From Pseudarthrobacter defluvii (GTDB lineage Bacteria; Actinomycetota; Actinomycetes; Actinomycetales; Micrococcaceae), in the NCBI RefSeq assembly GCF_030323865.1, contig NZ_CP066362.1, forward strand, positions 806,001-870,000: a DNA stretch of 64,000 nt, given 5' to 3'. The notes under the pieces were generated by a model. The model was not told where the DNA came from, searched no databases, and saw only the letters and a program-made list of their open reading frames with translations. The position numbers and the translations under genes are program-made. Below, one piece after another: positions 17,449 to 26,081 of this stretch (position 1 is the stretch's first letter; every line of letters starts with the position of its first letter).

Positions 17449-19362
17449 ATGAGCATGGACCGCGTGGCCTGGAGCTCGCTCTACAACATCAGCACCGCCA
17501 AAAGCGGCTCCAAGCCGTTCTCCAAGGAAACCCTGAAGCGGGTGCTGGCCTTCGCCGCTCCCCATAAGGGCAAGCTCATCGCCTTCGTGCTCTCCTCCAT
17601 CGCGGCGGCCTTCCTGGCGGTGGCCACCCCGGTGCTCGCCGGCCAGGTGGTGGACGCCATCATCGATAAGGCCGCCGCCGGCACGGTGATCTGGCTGGCC
17701 GTGCTGATCGCCATCGTGGCCGTGGGCGAAGCGGGAGTGGGGCTGCTGACCCGCTGGCTGTCCTCGACCATCGGCGAAGGCGTCATCGTGGACCTGCGCA
17801 CCCGGGTGTTCGACCACGTGCAGCGCATGCCCATCGCCTTTTTCACCCGGACCCGGACAGGAGCGCTGGTCAGCCGCCTCAACAACGACGTCATCGGGGC
17901 GCAGTCCGCGTTCGCCGGAACCCTCTCCGGCGTCGTGAGCAATTCCGTGGCGTTGATTCTGACCCTGGTCGTGATGCTCAACAAGTCCTGGCTGGTCACA
18001 GTGCTCGCCATGGTCCTGCTGCCGATCTTCCTGATCCCGGCCCGCCGCATGGGCTCCAAACTGGCGGACCTGCGCCGTGAAGCCGCTGCGCACAACGCCG
18101 CCATGGGCACCCAGATGACGGAGCGGTTCTCCGCGCCCGGCGCCACGCTGGTGAAGCTTTTCGGCCGCCCGGATGAGGAATCCCGCGAGTTCGCTGCCCG
18201 CGCGGGCCGCGTCCGTGACATCGGCGTCCGCATGGCCATGCTGCAGTTCACGTTCGTCACGGCGCTGACCCTGGTGTCCGCGCTCGCGCTCGCGCTGGTG
18301 TACGGACTGGGCGGCTGGCTCGCCCTGGGCGGCCAGCTCGCGCCCGGCGACGTGGTGGTCCTGGCGCTGCTCCTGACCCGGCTCTACGCCCCGCTCACGG
18401 CGCTGTCCAACGCCCGCGTGGAAGTCATGAGCGCACTGGTCAGCTTTGAACGGGTCTTCGAGATCCTGGACCTGAAACCGCTGATCCAGCAGAAGCCGGA
18501 CGCCGTGCCCGTTCCGGCCGGACCCGTATCAGTGGAGTTCGACAACGTCCGGTTCGCCTACCCCTCGGCGGACAAGGTCTCCCTGGCCTCGCTGGAGGAG
18601 GTCTCCACCCTGGACACCCGCGGCGGCGAGGAAGTGCTGCACGGCGTCAGCTTCCGGGTGGAACCGGGACAGACGGTGGCGCTGGTGGGCTCCTCGGGTG
18701 CCGGCAAGTCCACCATTGCGCAGCTGCTGTCGCGGCTGTACGACGTCGACTCCGGCGCCGTGCGTCTAGGCGGCACCGCGCCGGGGACCGGGCTGGACGT
18801 CCGGGACACCACCTTCGATTCGCTCCGCGACACCCTGGGCATGGTCACCCAGGACGGCCACCTGTTCCATGAGACCATCGCCTCCAACCTCCGGCTGGCC
18901 CGTCCCGACGCAACCGATGAGGACATGTGGGACGTCCTGCGGCAGGCCCGGCTGGAAACCATGATCAGGTCCCTGCCGGACGGGCTGGAGACAGTGGTGG
19001 GGGAGCGCGGCTACCGGCTTTCCGGCGGTGAACGCCAGCGGCTGACCATCGCCCGGCTCCTGATCGCCCAGCCCCGTGTCGTCATCCTCGATGAGGCCAC
19101 TGCGGCACTGGACTCCACGAACGAAGCCGCCGTGCAGGCAGCCCTGGGCGCCGCACTCGAGGGCCGGACCGCCGTCGTGATTGCGCACCGGCTCTCCACC
19201 GTCCGCGCGGCGGACGCCATCCTGGTGGTGGAGGGTGGCCGCATCGTGGAACGTGGTACACACACCGAACTGCTGGCAGCCGACGGCCGCTACGCCGAGC
19301 TGTACAGGACGCAGTTTGCCGAGGCCACGGCGGTTGCGCAGGAGTCTGTACCCGAGTTCTAG
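17449..19362 (+). CDS. ABC transporter, fused permease and ATP-binding protein (exporter type)
   Basis: Half-transporter of the MsbA/multidrug class, acting as a dimer in the membrane. The 637 residues have an N-terminal six-helix domain (for example IAFVLSSIAAAFLAVATPVLAG and VIWLAVLIAIVAVGEAGVG) and a C-terminal ATPase with Walker A GSSGAGKST near residue 412, signature LSGGERQ near 523 and Walker B VVILDEAT near 543. There is an insertion (LASLEEVSTLDTRGGEE) between the first two strands of the ATPase domain. The gene follows the ABC-F gene by 2 bases, so the pair is one operon and may act together in drug resistance. The substrate is unknown. Confidence 0.92.
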   Translation: MSMDRVAWSSLYNISTAKSGSKPFSKETLKRVLAFAAPHKGKLIAFVLSSIAAAFLAVATPVLAGQVVDAIIDKAAAGTVIWLAVLIAIVAVGEAGVGLLTRWLSSTIGEGVIVDLRTRVFDHVQRMPIAFFTRTRTGALVSRLNNDVIGAQSAFAGTLSGVVSNSVALILTLVVMLNKSWLVTVLAMVLLPIFLIPARRMGSKLADLRREAAAHNAAMGTQMTERFSAPGATLVKLFGRPDEESREFAARAGRVRDIGVRMAMLQFTFVTALTLVSALALALVYGLGGWLALGGQLAPGDVVVLALLLTRLYAPLTALSNARVEVMSALVSFERVFEILDLKPLIQQKPDAVPVPAGPVSVEFDNVRFAYPSADKVSLASLEEVSTLDTRGGEEVLHGVSFRVEPGQTVALVGSSGAGKSTIAQLLSRLYDVDSGAVRLGGTAPGTGLDVRDTTFDSLRDTLGMVTQDGHLFHETIASNLRLARPDATDEDMWDVLRQARLETMIRSLPDGLETVVGERGYRLSGGERQRLTIARLLIAQPRVVILDEATAALDSTNEAAVQAALGAALEGRTAVVIAHRLSTVRAADAILVVEGGRIVERGTHTELLAADGRYAELYRTQFAEATAVAQESVPEF

Positions 19363-19384
19363 GGGCCCGGCCTCAGTCTGTTTC

Positions 19385-19804
19385 TCAGACCGCCCGCGCC
19401 GCCAACAGGGGCAGGATGTGGTCCGTCAGCAGGGGTGCCAGGTCCTGTGGGAAGTCTTGGTCCTCGGCGGGCCCGGTGATGTCCAGCCAGCGGATTTCCG
19501 CGATTTCGGCAGCGGGGCTGGCCTGCCAGGTGCCCGGGGCGATGAAGACGGTGGCTTCGATGTCGGTGGCGGCCTCGTTGGCGGCGTCGGCGATCCAGAC
19601 CCCCATGAGCTCGAGTTCCTGCGGGTGCAGGACAATTCCCACTTCTTCGGCGAGCTCGCGGGCGGCGGCCTGGACGGCTGTTTCACCCGGCTCCGGTTTG
19701 CCGCCGGGGTGCATGAACATGGCCGTTCCCCGTTTCCGCACTGTCAGGAGCCGTCCGGCGTCGTCGAAGACACAGACGGCGGACACCACAATCCGGTGCT
19801 TCAT
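19385..19804 (-). CDS. Nudix hydrolase
   Basis: Hydrolyses a nucleoside-diphosphate-linked substrate; the exact one is unknown. The 139 residues carry a complete Nudix box, from GGKPEPGETAVQAAARE to LAEEVGI, with the metal-binding REL-x-EE core. The N-terminus MKHRIVVSAVCVFDDAGRLL and the block GTAMFMHPGG are typical of MutT-like members. The ATG at 19804 overlaps the stop of the DUF6314 gene (ATGA). An upstream extension of the frame to 19930 lies wholly inside that gene and is rejected. Confidence 0.9.
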   Translation of the reverse strand: MKHRIVVSAVCVFDDAGRLLTVRKRGTAMFMHPGGKPEPGETAVQAAARELAEEVGIVLHPQELELMGVWIADAANEAATDIEATVFIAPGTWQASPAAEIAEIRWLDITGPAEDQDFPQDLAPLLTDHILPLLAARAV

Positions 19805-20289
19805 TCGGGGGTCCTTTCCAGGCGTGAGACCAGCAGCAGGTCCTTGCGGGGGCCCTTCACATCCCAGCTGTAGCTGAACGCGTCGGCTCCTTGGCGGGTG
19901 TAGGACACGCGGTAGGTGTCCGGATCGCACCAGTGCGTGTCGAGGTTGGCGTCAGGGGTGAAGCTCATGCGGTGGAACGGCCGGCCGTCGGGGAAGAACA
20001 CGTCCAGCGCGTCAGGCCGTTCGGCGGGCTTTAGGACGTACTCCCGGGAGGCGGGGCCGGTGAAAGCAGGCCAGCGCATGGTGCCTTCTTCGCGAAGGGC
20101 AAGGCCGCCGTCGTGCGTTGGAGTGAAAAGGACGACGCCGGAAAAGGTCCCCTGGGTGCCGTCCGACCTGTCCAGCAGGTCCCGCTCCACCCGCCAGCGG
20201 GCTGCATGTCCGGCGCCGCGTTCGGGGCTGGCTGCCAGGCTGCCGAGGAGGTAGGCGCGGAGGCTGGGCTCCGGGGAAGGAGAGTTCAA
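19801..20289 (-). CDS. DUF6314 family protein
   Basis: The 162-residue product has family-like features: RAYLLGSLAA, WRVERDLLDR, TFSGVVLFTP, ALREEGTMRWPAF and a C-terminal YRVSYTRQGADAFSYSWDVKGPRKD split across strands, suggesting a lipocalin-like beta barrel. The function is unknown. The only usable start is the TTG at 20289, one base after the tRNA-Arg 3' end, with no room for a separate ribosome-binding site. The next in-frame start (GTG near 20190) would cut off conserved sequence. It is coupled to the Nudix gene downstream. Confidence 0.8.
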   Translation of the reverse strand: MNSPSPEPSLRAYLLGSLAASPERGAGHAARWRVERDLLDRSDGTQGTFSGVVLFTPTHDGGLALREEGTMRWPAFTGPASREYVLKPAERPDALDVFFPDGRPFHRMSFTPDANLDTHWCDPDTYRVSYTRQGADAFSYSWDVKGPRKDLLLVSRLERTPE

Positions 20290-20290
20290 G

Positions 20291-20363
20291 TGCCCTCGAT
20301 TGGAATCGAACCAACGACACCGGCTTTAGGAGAGCCGTGCTCTATCCACTGAGCTACGAGGGC
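20291..20363 (-). tRNA. tRNA-Arg (anticodon CCT)
   Basis: Read on the minus strand, the 73-base gene has a 7-bp acceptor stem GCCCTCG/CGAGGGC, D-arm GCTC...GAGC, anticodon stem CGGCT/AGCCG with loop CTCCTAA (anticodon CCT, reading AGG), and T-arm GTTGG-TTCGATT-CCAAT. The discriminator base is A. The 3' CCA is not encoded. It is immediately upstream of the DUF6314 gene on the same strand. Confidence 0.96.
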
Positions 20364-20446
20364 GGGCATCCGGTGGTTCGGCTGGGCCGGTCCGTCCGGA
20401 CACGGTTACAAGCATACAAGGTGCACGGCCGTACTACGCTCAAGGC

Positions 20447-21214
20447 ATGAGTCCAGCCGCCACTGCCGCTCCCGCCGCCGCCTTCATCCCGAACGTTGCG
20501 TCCACCCGGCATTACATCGGGGCCTGGGCTGTGTTGAGCGTGCTGCAGTATTTCCTGGCGGAGGCGGTGGTGGCTTTGGCCTGGGCCGGCCCCCGTCCCT
20601 ACGACCTGCGGACCGGGTACATCAGCGACCTGGGTGCGCTCCACTGCGGCGCCTATTCCGGCAGGGATGTCTGCTCTCCCTTGAACTGGCTGATGAATGC
20701 CTCGTTCGTAGTCCAGGGCGTGGGGCTGCTGGCGGGAGCGGTGCTGCTGACCTCGGGGCTGCTTCGCGTCGCGGCCAGGCCCGGCACCCGCGTGGATTGG
20801 CGCCGCCGGAAACCGTGGGTTGCAGCGACGGCGGTACGGCTGCTCACCGGAGCCGCCGGAGCGGGCACCGTGGTGGTGGGGCTGGTCCCGGAAGACCTCG
20901 GATCGCCCTGGCATTACGCCGGCGCCATCACGTACTTCATCACCGGCGGGGCCGCCCTGCTGCTGCTCGGCCTGCTCTGGCTGCGCAAGACCCCCATGGC
21001 GTGGTTCCTCCTAGTGTGCGGGGGTGTGTCGCTGGCAGCCACGGCGACCGGCGGCCTCACGCGCATGATGGTCCCCGAACCGGGGACCTTGGAACGGCTG
21101 ATGGGCTATCCGGTCACTGTGGGCATGGCTGCCGCAGGCCTGGTCATAGCGCAGCGGGTGCACCGGCACCGGAAGGAACGGCGGGCAGTAGCCGCGCGGA
21201 CAGCTGCCGTTTAG
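20447..21214 (+). CDS. DUF998 family membrane protein
   Basis: The 255-residue protein has about six hydrophobic helices (for example YIGAWAVLSVLQYFLAEAVVALAW, ASFVVQGVGLLAGAVLLTSGLL, LLTGAAGAGTVVVGLVP, ITYFITGGAALLLLGLLW) and the extracellular motifs YISDLGALHCG and NASFVVQG, typical of DUF998. The role is unknown. It ends in a basic tail. Its stop overlaps the stop of the convergent gene by 4 bases. Confidence 0.85.
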   Translation: MSPAATAAPAAAFIPNVASTRHYIGAWAVLSVLQYFLAEAVVALAWAGPRPYDLRTGYISDLGALHCGAYSGRDVCSPLNWLMNASFVVQGVGLLAGAVLLTSGLLRVAARPGTRVDWRRRKPWVAATAVRLLTGAAGAGTVVVGLVPEDLGSPWHYAGAITYFITGGAALLLLGLLWLRKTPMAWFLLVCGGVSLAATATGGLTRMMVPEPGTLERLMGYPVTVGMAAAGLVIAQRVHRHRKERRAVAARTAAV

Positions 21215-21837
21215 CGCTCTTTCCGCTTCCGGCTGTTGAGGAACACTGCCGCAGCGCCGGCCAGCAGGCTCAGCACCAAAAGCACCCAGCCTGCAACTGT
21301 AAGTCCGGACGCCAAGGCAACCTGGCCGGCGTCGGGACCTGGCGTGCCCATCATGGCGTCAATGGCCACGTTGCCCCACAACCGGACCACCACGAACAGC
21401 ATGGGGAGCGCCCAGAGGGCCCACCGCAACGCTTTCTTCGCCACGTTGGTGCCGATTAGCAGCAGCCATGTGAAGCCGAAGATCAGCGGGAAAAGCGTCC
21501 CGGCGGTCTTGTGGACGTAGCTCAGCTGGCCCAGGGCGTCGCCGTTCATGGCTCCCTGCAGCCGGCCGATATAGCCGGCATCGAACCCGCCCACCAGTGA
21601 ATCCGGCATGGCCATATCCTGGGAAAGCTGCGTCATCTGGTTCAGGGTCAGCAGGTGCAGGTACCAGAACAGGAACAGGCTGGCCACCACTCCGGCAATC
21701 ACAATGAGGTTGCTGTTGCCTTGGGCCTTCTCGGGTGTGCGCGTCGTGGTGGGGTTGACCACCGGTGGCAGGTGATGCTGCGGCACGGCTGCGTTGGCGC
21801 CGTGCTTCTTGATCCGCTGGGCAGGGGTTTTGGCCAT
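21211..21837 (-). CDS. membrane protein of unknown function
   Basis: The 208-residue product begins MAKTPAQRIKKHGANAAVPQ, a basic cytoplasmic tail, then has about four hydrophobic segments (IVIAGVVASLFLFWYLHLL, LFPLIFGFTWLLLIG, ALWALPMLFVVVRLW, GLTVAGWVLLVLSLLAGAAAVFL) and ends in NSRKRKER. No family is recognised with certainty. The ATG at 21837 is preferred over an upstream in-frame ATG because the shorter product has a natural basic start and the divergent IMPase-like gene begins at 21870. Confidence 0.75.
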   Translation of the reverse strand: MAKTPAQRIKKHGANAAVPQHHLPPVVNPTTTRTPEKAQGNSNLIVIAGVVASLFLFWYLHLLTLNQMTQLSQDMAMPDSLVGGFDAGYIGRLQGAMNGDALGQLSYVHKTAGTLFPLIFGFTWLLLIGTNVAKKALRWALWALPMLFVVVRLWGNVAIDAMMGTPGPDAGQVALASGLTVAGWVLLVLSLLAGAAAVFLNSRKRKER

Positions 21838-21869
21838 TGCACCATTATCCCGCCCCATAAACTGAACCC

Positions 21870-22700
21870 ATGACCACTGGCCGACACAGCGCAGCTGTTC
21901 TTGACCCCTCATTGGATGACTACGAACTGGCAGCAGCGCTTGTCCGCGAAGCCGGACAGCTGGCGCTCCTCATGCGCATGGCCGGACTTGAGTCGGAACA
22001 AAAGACATCCGTCTCCGACGTGGTCACTGAGGCTGACCACGCCGCCGAGGCCTACGTGCTGGAGCAGCTGCGGCGCTGCCGGCCGGATGACGGCATCCTG
22101 GGCGAGGAGGGCGCCTCCGTCCAGGGGAGCAGCGGGCGTACTTGGGTGATCGACCCCGTGGATGGCACCTATAACTTCCTGCACGGCTCCACCTATTGGT
22201 GTTCCGCCATCGCATTGAAGGACCGGCAAGACGTGCTGCTGGGCGCGGTTTTCCAGCCTGAGGAGGACAAGTTGTGGATGGGTGGGCATGACCGGCGTGC
22301 CACCTTGAATGGCGAAGCGCTGACCTCCTTTTCTGACGGCGGCGGCAAGCGCAACAGCATCAGTGTTGCGGAACTCGGGGCGGCCACCTACATTCACCCG
22401 ACCTGGCTGATGGACCCCATGTGCGCCATGCCTTGGCACGCTGCGGCCACCTCCGCGGCGTCCCTCCGGATGCTCGGCTCCGGTTCCTGCGACCTGGGCA
22501 GGGTGGCGGACGGGCAGCTGGGGTGCTGGTTCCAGCACAGTTGCCCGGAATGGGACTGGCTGCCGGGCAAGGCGATTGTCCGTGCCGCCGGAGGTGCCGT
22601 GGACACCGTCCGCGTCAACGGGCTCGAGTGGTTCATAGCGGGAGGAACGACGGCGGTGCGCGAGTTGCGAGCGGCCCTGGAGTCAGCCTCGGTGGGCTAG
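21870..22700 (+). CDS. inositol monophosphatase family protein
   Basis: Mg2+-dependent phosphatase of the IMPase/FBPase/CysQ superfamily. The 276 residues have the signature metal sites GEEGAS and WVIDPVDGTYNF, and the second motif CPEWDWLPGKAIVRAAGG, which is normally WD-x-AAG and here is WDWLPG. The substrate could be inositol-1-phosphate, histidinol phosphate or a related sugar phosphate and cannot be chosen from sequence. It has a plain start ATG at 21870. The pcrA promoter lies directly downstream. Confidence 0.88.
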   Translation: MTTGRHSAAVLDPSLDDYELAAALVREAGQLALLMRMAGLESEQKTSVSDVVTEADHAAEAYVLEQLRRCRPDDGILGEEGASVQGSSGRTWVIDPVDGTYNFLHGSTYWCSAIALKDRQDVLLGAVFQPEEDKLWMGGHDRRATLNGEALTSFSDGGGKRNSISVAELGAATYIHPTWLMDPMCAMPWHAAATSAASLRMLGSGSCDLGRVADGQLGCWFQHSCPEWDWLPGKAIVRAAGGAVDTVRVNGLEWFIAGGTTAVRELRAALESASVG

Positions 22701-22766
22701 GCATGACAGCGGTAATCCACAGGCTGGAAGGCGTTGTCGGTCCCACCGCCTAGACTTGTAGGCACC

Positions 22767-25322
22767 ATGGATATGTTGTTTGACCCGTACTCTGACGGAC
22801 CGTTCAAGGCCGCTCCCGCCGCCACCGCCCGCACCAGGACGGGGCCGGAGGGGGTTGCCACCACGGCCGGGCCGGGCGGAATGCCGGGCTCCGGCATGGC
22901 TGGGCAGCACCAGTCCGGCGGTTGGCAGCAGGCCAACCAGAACGGCGGGAACCGGCACGATGCCGGCAGCCACCATGGCGGCCGCCGCCCCGACGCTGCC
23001 CAGTTGCTGGAGGGGCTGAACCCACAGCAGGAGGAGGCCGTCAAGCACGGCGGGTCGGCGCTGCTGATCGTTGCCGGCGCAGGGTCGGGCAAGACCAGGG
23101 TGCTCAGTAACAGGATTGCGTACCTGATCGCCACCGGCCGTGCCCACCACGGCGAGATCCTGGCCATTACCTTCACCAACAAAGCGGCAGCGGAAATGCG
23201 GGAACGTATCGAGGCCCTGGTGGGCGGGCGCGCCAAGATCATGTGGATCTCCACGTTCCACTCGTCCTGCGTCCGCATCCTCCGGCAGGAAGCGGCCAAC
23301 GTCGGTTTGAAGTCCAACTTCTCCATCTACGACTCCGCCGACTCCCTGCGGCTGGTCACCCAGGTTTCCAAGGCGCTGGACCTTGACCCCAAGAAGTTTG
23401 CGCCCAAGGCCATCCAGCACAAGATCTCGGCCCTGAAGAACGAACTGATCGACGCCGATTCCTTTGCCTCGGCGGCCAACTACAACGATCCCTTCGAGCA
23501 CGCTGTGGCGGACGTCTACAAGGGGTACACCCAGCGCCTTCGCCAGGCCAATGCCATGGACTTCGACGACCTCATCGCCGAGACCGTCTACATGTTCCGG
23601 GCCTTCCCGGCGCTGGCCGAGTCCTACCGGCGCCGGTTCCGCCACGTCCTGGTGGACGAGTACCAGGACACCAACCATGCCCAGTACGCGCTGGTGCGGG
23701 AGATTGTGGGTGAAGGGCCGGGAGCTTCGGAACTCACGGTGGTGGGCGACTCGGACCAGTCCATCTACGCGTTCCGCGGCGCGGACATCCGGAACATCGT
23801 GGAGTTCGAAAAGGACTACCCGGAAGCCCGCACCATCAAGCTGGAACAGAACTACCGTTCCACCCAGAACATCCTGAGCGCCGCCAACTCGGTGATCTCG
23901 CGCAACCCCAACCGGCCGGAGAAACGGCTGTGGACAGCCGAGGGTGAAGGCCACAAGATCATCGGGTACGTCGGCGAAAACGAACACGACGAAGCGCAGT
24001 TCATTGCCAAGGAGATCGACAGGCTCCAGGACGAGGAGAACCTGCGCCCGGGCGACGTCGCCATCTTCTACCGCACCAACGCACAGTCCCGCTCCATCGA
24101 GGACGTGCTGGTGCGCGTGGGCTTGCCGTACAAGGTGGTGGGCGGAACACGCTTCTACGAGCGCAAGGAAATCAAGGACGCCCTGGCGTACCTGCGCGTC
24201 CTGGTGAACCCGGACGACGACGTCAACCTCCGCCGGGTGCTGAACGAGCCAAAGCGGGGCATCGGCGACCGCGCCGAAGGAGCCATCGCAGCCCTGGCCG
24301 AGCGGGAGCGGACATCCTTCATGGCCGCGGCGCGCCGGGCGGACCAGGCACCGGCGATGGCCACCCGTTCCGTCAACGCCGTCCTGGGCTTCGTGAAAAT
24401 GCTGGACGACCTTGCCGAGGTAGCCGCCGGGTCCGGGGCTGCCGCAGCACTCGAAGCCGTCCTGGAACAGACCGGCTACCTTGCCGCGCTCCGCTCCAGC
24501 ACGGATCCGCAGGACGAATCCCGCGTGGAGAACCTGGCCGAACTGGTGGCGGTGGTGCGCGAGTACGAACAGGAGAACCCGGAAGGGTCGCTGGCCGCGT
24601 TCCTGGAACAGGTGTCTCTGGTGGCGGACGCCGACCAGATCCCGGATGCCCCCGGCGCGGACATCGACGAAGCCGTGGCCGAGGCAAAGCGGCTGGGCGT
24701 GGTGACGCTCATGACACTGCACACGGCCAAGGGCCTGGAATTCCCGGTGGTGTTCCTCACCGGCATGGAGCACGGGCTTTTTCCGCACCAGCGATCCGCC
24801 ACCGACCCCAAGGAACTGGCGGAGGAACGCCGGCTGGCTTACGTGGGCCTCACGCGTGCCCGCAAGCGGCTGTACGTCACCCGGTCCGAGGTCCGCAGCA
24901 TGTGGGGCCAGAGCCAGTACAACCCCGCCAGCCAGTTCCTTGAGGAAATCCCCGCGGAGCTCCTGGAATGGAAGCGGGAGGGAACCAGCAGGCAGGCCGG
25001 CGGCTGGGGCGGCGGCTCCATCGGGTCCGGCCGCTACAGCGGGTCCTTCTGGGGTGCCGGCACGGCCCGCGGCGCAGCGGCGGACTCCTCTGCCGGCTTC
25101 AACGCCGATGTTCCGGCCTTCATCGCCAAAAACCGGGTGCAGCCGCAAAAGGAAATCATCGCCGTCAGCGTGGGGGACAAGGTCAACCACACCAGTTTCG
25201 GCAACGGGACCGTCCTGGCGCTGGAAGGTGCGGGGGACAAGACCGTAGCCAAGGTCAAGTTCGACGTCGGCGAGAAGCGGCTGCTGCTGCGGTACGCGCC
25301 GTTGACCAAGCTGGACGCCTAG
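22767..25322 (+). CDS. pcrA: ATP-dependent DNA helicase PcrA (UvrD/Rep family)
   Basis: 3'-5' superfamily 1 helicase for DNA repair and replication restart. The 851 residues contain an N-terminal Gly/Gln/His-rich extension (residues ~10-75), the helicase motifs GAGSGKTRV near 104 (I), TFTNKAAAEM (Ia), DEYQDTNHAQY near 296 (II), GDSDQSIYAFRGAD (III), LEQNYRST (IV), MTLHTAKGLEFP (V) and YVGLTRARKRLYVT (VI). The C-terminal VGDKVNHTSFGNGTVLALEG is the Tudor-like domain of PcrA that binds RNA polymerase. The ATG at 22767 starts MDMLFDPYSD, the usual actinobacterial PcrA N-terminus. A -10-like TAGACT at 22751-22756 would make the leader very short. Confidence 0.95.
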   Translation: MDMLFDPYSDGPFKAAPAATARTRTGPEGVATTAGPGGMPGSGMAGQHQSGGWQQANQNGGNRHDAGSHHGGRRPDAAQLLEGLNPQQEEAVKHGGSALLIVAGAGSGKTRVLSNRIAYLIATGRAHHGEILAITFTNKAAAEMRERIEALVGGRAKIMWISTFHSSCVRILRQEAANVGLKSNFSIYDSADSLRLVTQVSKALDLDPKKFAPKAIQHKISALKNELIDADSFASAANYNDPFEHAVADVYKGYTQRLRQANAMDFDDLIAETVYMFRAFPALAESYRRRFRHVLVDEYQDTNHAQYALVREIVGEGPGASELTVVGDSDQSIYAFRGADIRNIVEFEKDYPEARTIKLEQNYRSTQNILSAANSVISRNPNRPEKRLWTAEGEGHKIIGYVGENEHDEAQFIAKEIDRLQDEENLRPGDVAIFYRTNAQSRSIEDVLVRVGLPYKVVGGTRFYERKEIKDALAYLRVLVNPDDDVNLRRVLNEPKRGIGDRAEGAIAALAERERTSFMAAARRADQAPAMATRSVNAVLGFVKMLDDLAEVAAGSGAAAALEAVLEQTGYLAALRSSTDPQDESRVENLAELVAVVREYEQENPEGSLAAFLEQVSLVADADQIPDAPGADIDEAVAEAKRLGVVTLMTLHTAKGLEFPVVFLTGMEHGLFPHQRSATDPKELAEERRLAYVGLTRARKRLYVTRSEVRSMWGQSQYNPASQFLEEIPAELLEWKREGTSRQAGGWGGGSIGSGRYSGSFWGAGTARGAAADSSAGFNADVPAFIAKNRVQPQKEIIAVSVGDKVNHTSFGNGTVLALEGAGDKTVAKVKFDVGEKRLLLRYAPLTKLDA

Positions 25323-25370
25323 GAGACGCCCCTGCCGTTGCCGCGCCCCTGCCCGGCATGCACGGCAGCG

Positions 25371-25949
25371 CTAGGTACCCGGGCAGGCGTCGGCGATGAG
25401 CCTTCTGGCCATGTCTACGCCGCGTGTTCCGTACGTTCCACCGTCCAGGACGGCTGCCGTGGCGTAGACCCCGTTTAGGACGATGAGGAGTTCCTCGGCG
25501 ATCCGGTCGGGGTCCTCCGCCCCGGCTTTAACCGCCAGGGAGCAGAACCAGTCGCGGACCTGTTGCTTGTGGGTCACTGCCACCAAGTGGGCAGGATGCT
25601 TTCCTTCGGGAAACTCAGTATTGGTATTCAGCATGGGGCATCCCCGGTAGCTGCTGCCGGCGCAGTCCGTGGCGAGTACCTCGAAGACGGCGATGAGCTT
25701 GGCCCGTGGATCCTCATGTTCTCCGGCAGCTTCGCGCATGCGTGCAAACCAGGCGTCCGCGCGGCCTTCGACGTAGGCGGTGGCGAGGGCGTCCTTGGTG
25801 GGGAATTGGCGGTACACAGTGGCGTTGCCCACCCCGCACTCCTTGACGACCGTATCCATCCCCACAGCCCTGATGCCCCGTGTGTAAAACAGGCGCGTAG
25901 CCACTGTGAGAATGTTGCGGCGGTTTTCCTCGCCCGTCCTGCGCGCCAT
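25371..25949 (-). CDS. TetR-family transcriptional regulator
   Basis: The 192-residue protein has an N-terminal TetR DNA-binding domain (NILTVATRLFYTRGIRAVGMDTVV, recognition helix in NATVYRQFPTKDALA) and a helical ligand-binding domain of the YjdC/TetR_C type with a CPMLN motif. The ATG at 25949 follows GGAG. It is divergent from an NADP-binding oxidoreductase-like gene, with two repeats of a likely operator in between, so it probably represses itself and that gene. The inducer is unknown. Confidence 0.9.
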   Translation of the reverse strand: MARRTGEENRRNILTVATRLFYTRGIRAVGMDTVVKECGVGNATVYRQFPTKDALATAYVEGRADAWFARMREAAGEHEDPRAKLIAVFEVLATDCAGSSYRGCPMLNTNTEFPEGKHPAHLVAVTHKQQVRDWFCSLAVKAGAEDPDRIAEELLIVLNGVYATAAVLDGGTYGTRGVDMARRLIADACPGT

Positions 25950-25993
25950 CAAACCACTCCTCTTTTATATCCGTGATGCCTACTTGCTTCAGT

Positions 25994-26040
25994 TTGACAG
26001 ACGGAACGATCCGTCACAAACTTGAGAACGATCCGTCACA
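25994..26040. promoter_or_regulatory. promoter with repeated TetR operator
   Basis: TTGACA (25994-25999) is a perfect -35. Next to it is the dyad GACGGA-ACGA-TCCGTC (26000-26015). The 15-mer GAACGATCCGTCACA occurs twice, at 26004-26018 and 26026-26040, 22 bp apart, so two protein dimers could bind the same face of the helix. The site is between the divergent TetR gene and the oxidoreductase gene. Confidence 0.7.
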
Positions 26041-26081
26041 TTGAGTTTTGGGCACAGCCCGATAAGAAGCAGGAGAATCTG

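Noticed and set aside
20012..20320. Short minus-strand frame (about 102 residues) running through tRNA-Arg
   Set aside because: It depends on the tRNA sequence and a different frame from the DUF6314 gene, with no family match.
22683..25190. 835-residue open frame on the minus strand opposite pcrA
   Set aside because: It is a shadow of the pcrA codon pattern (GC third positions); pcrA has all helicase motifs and the antisense frame has no recognisable domain.
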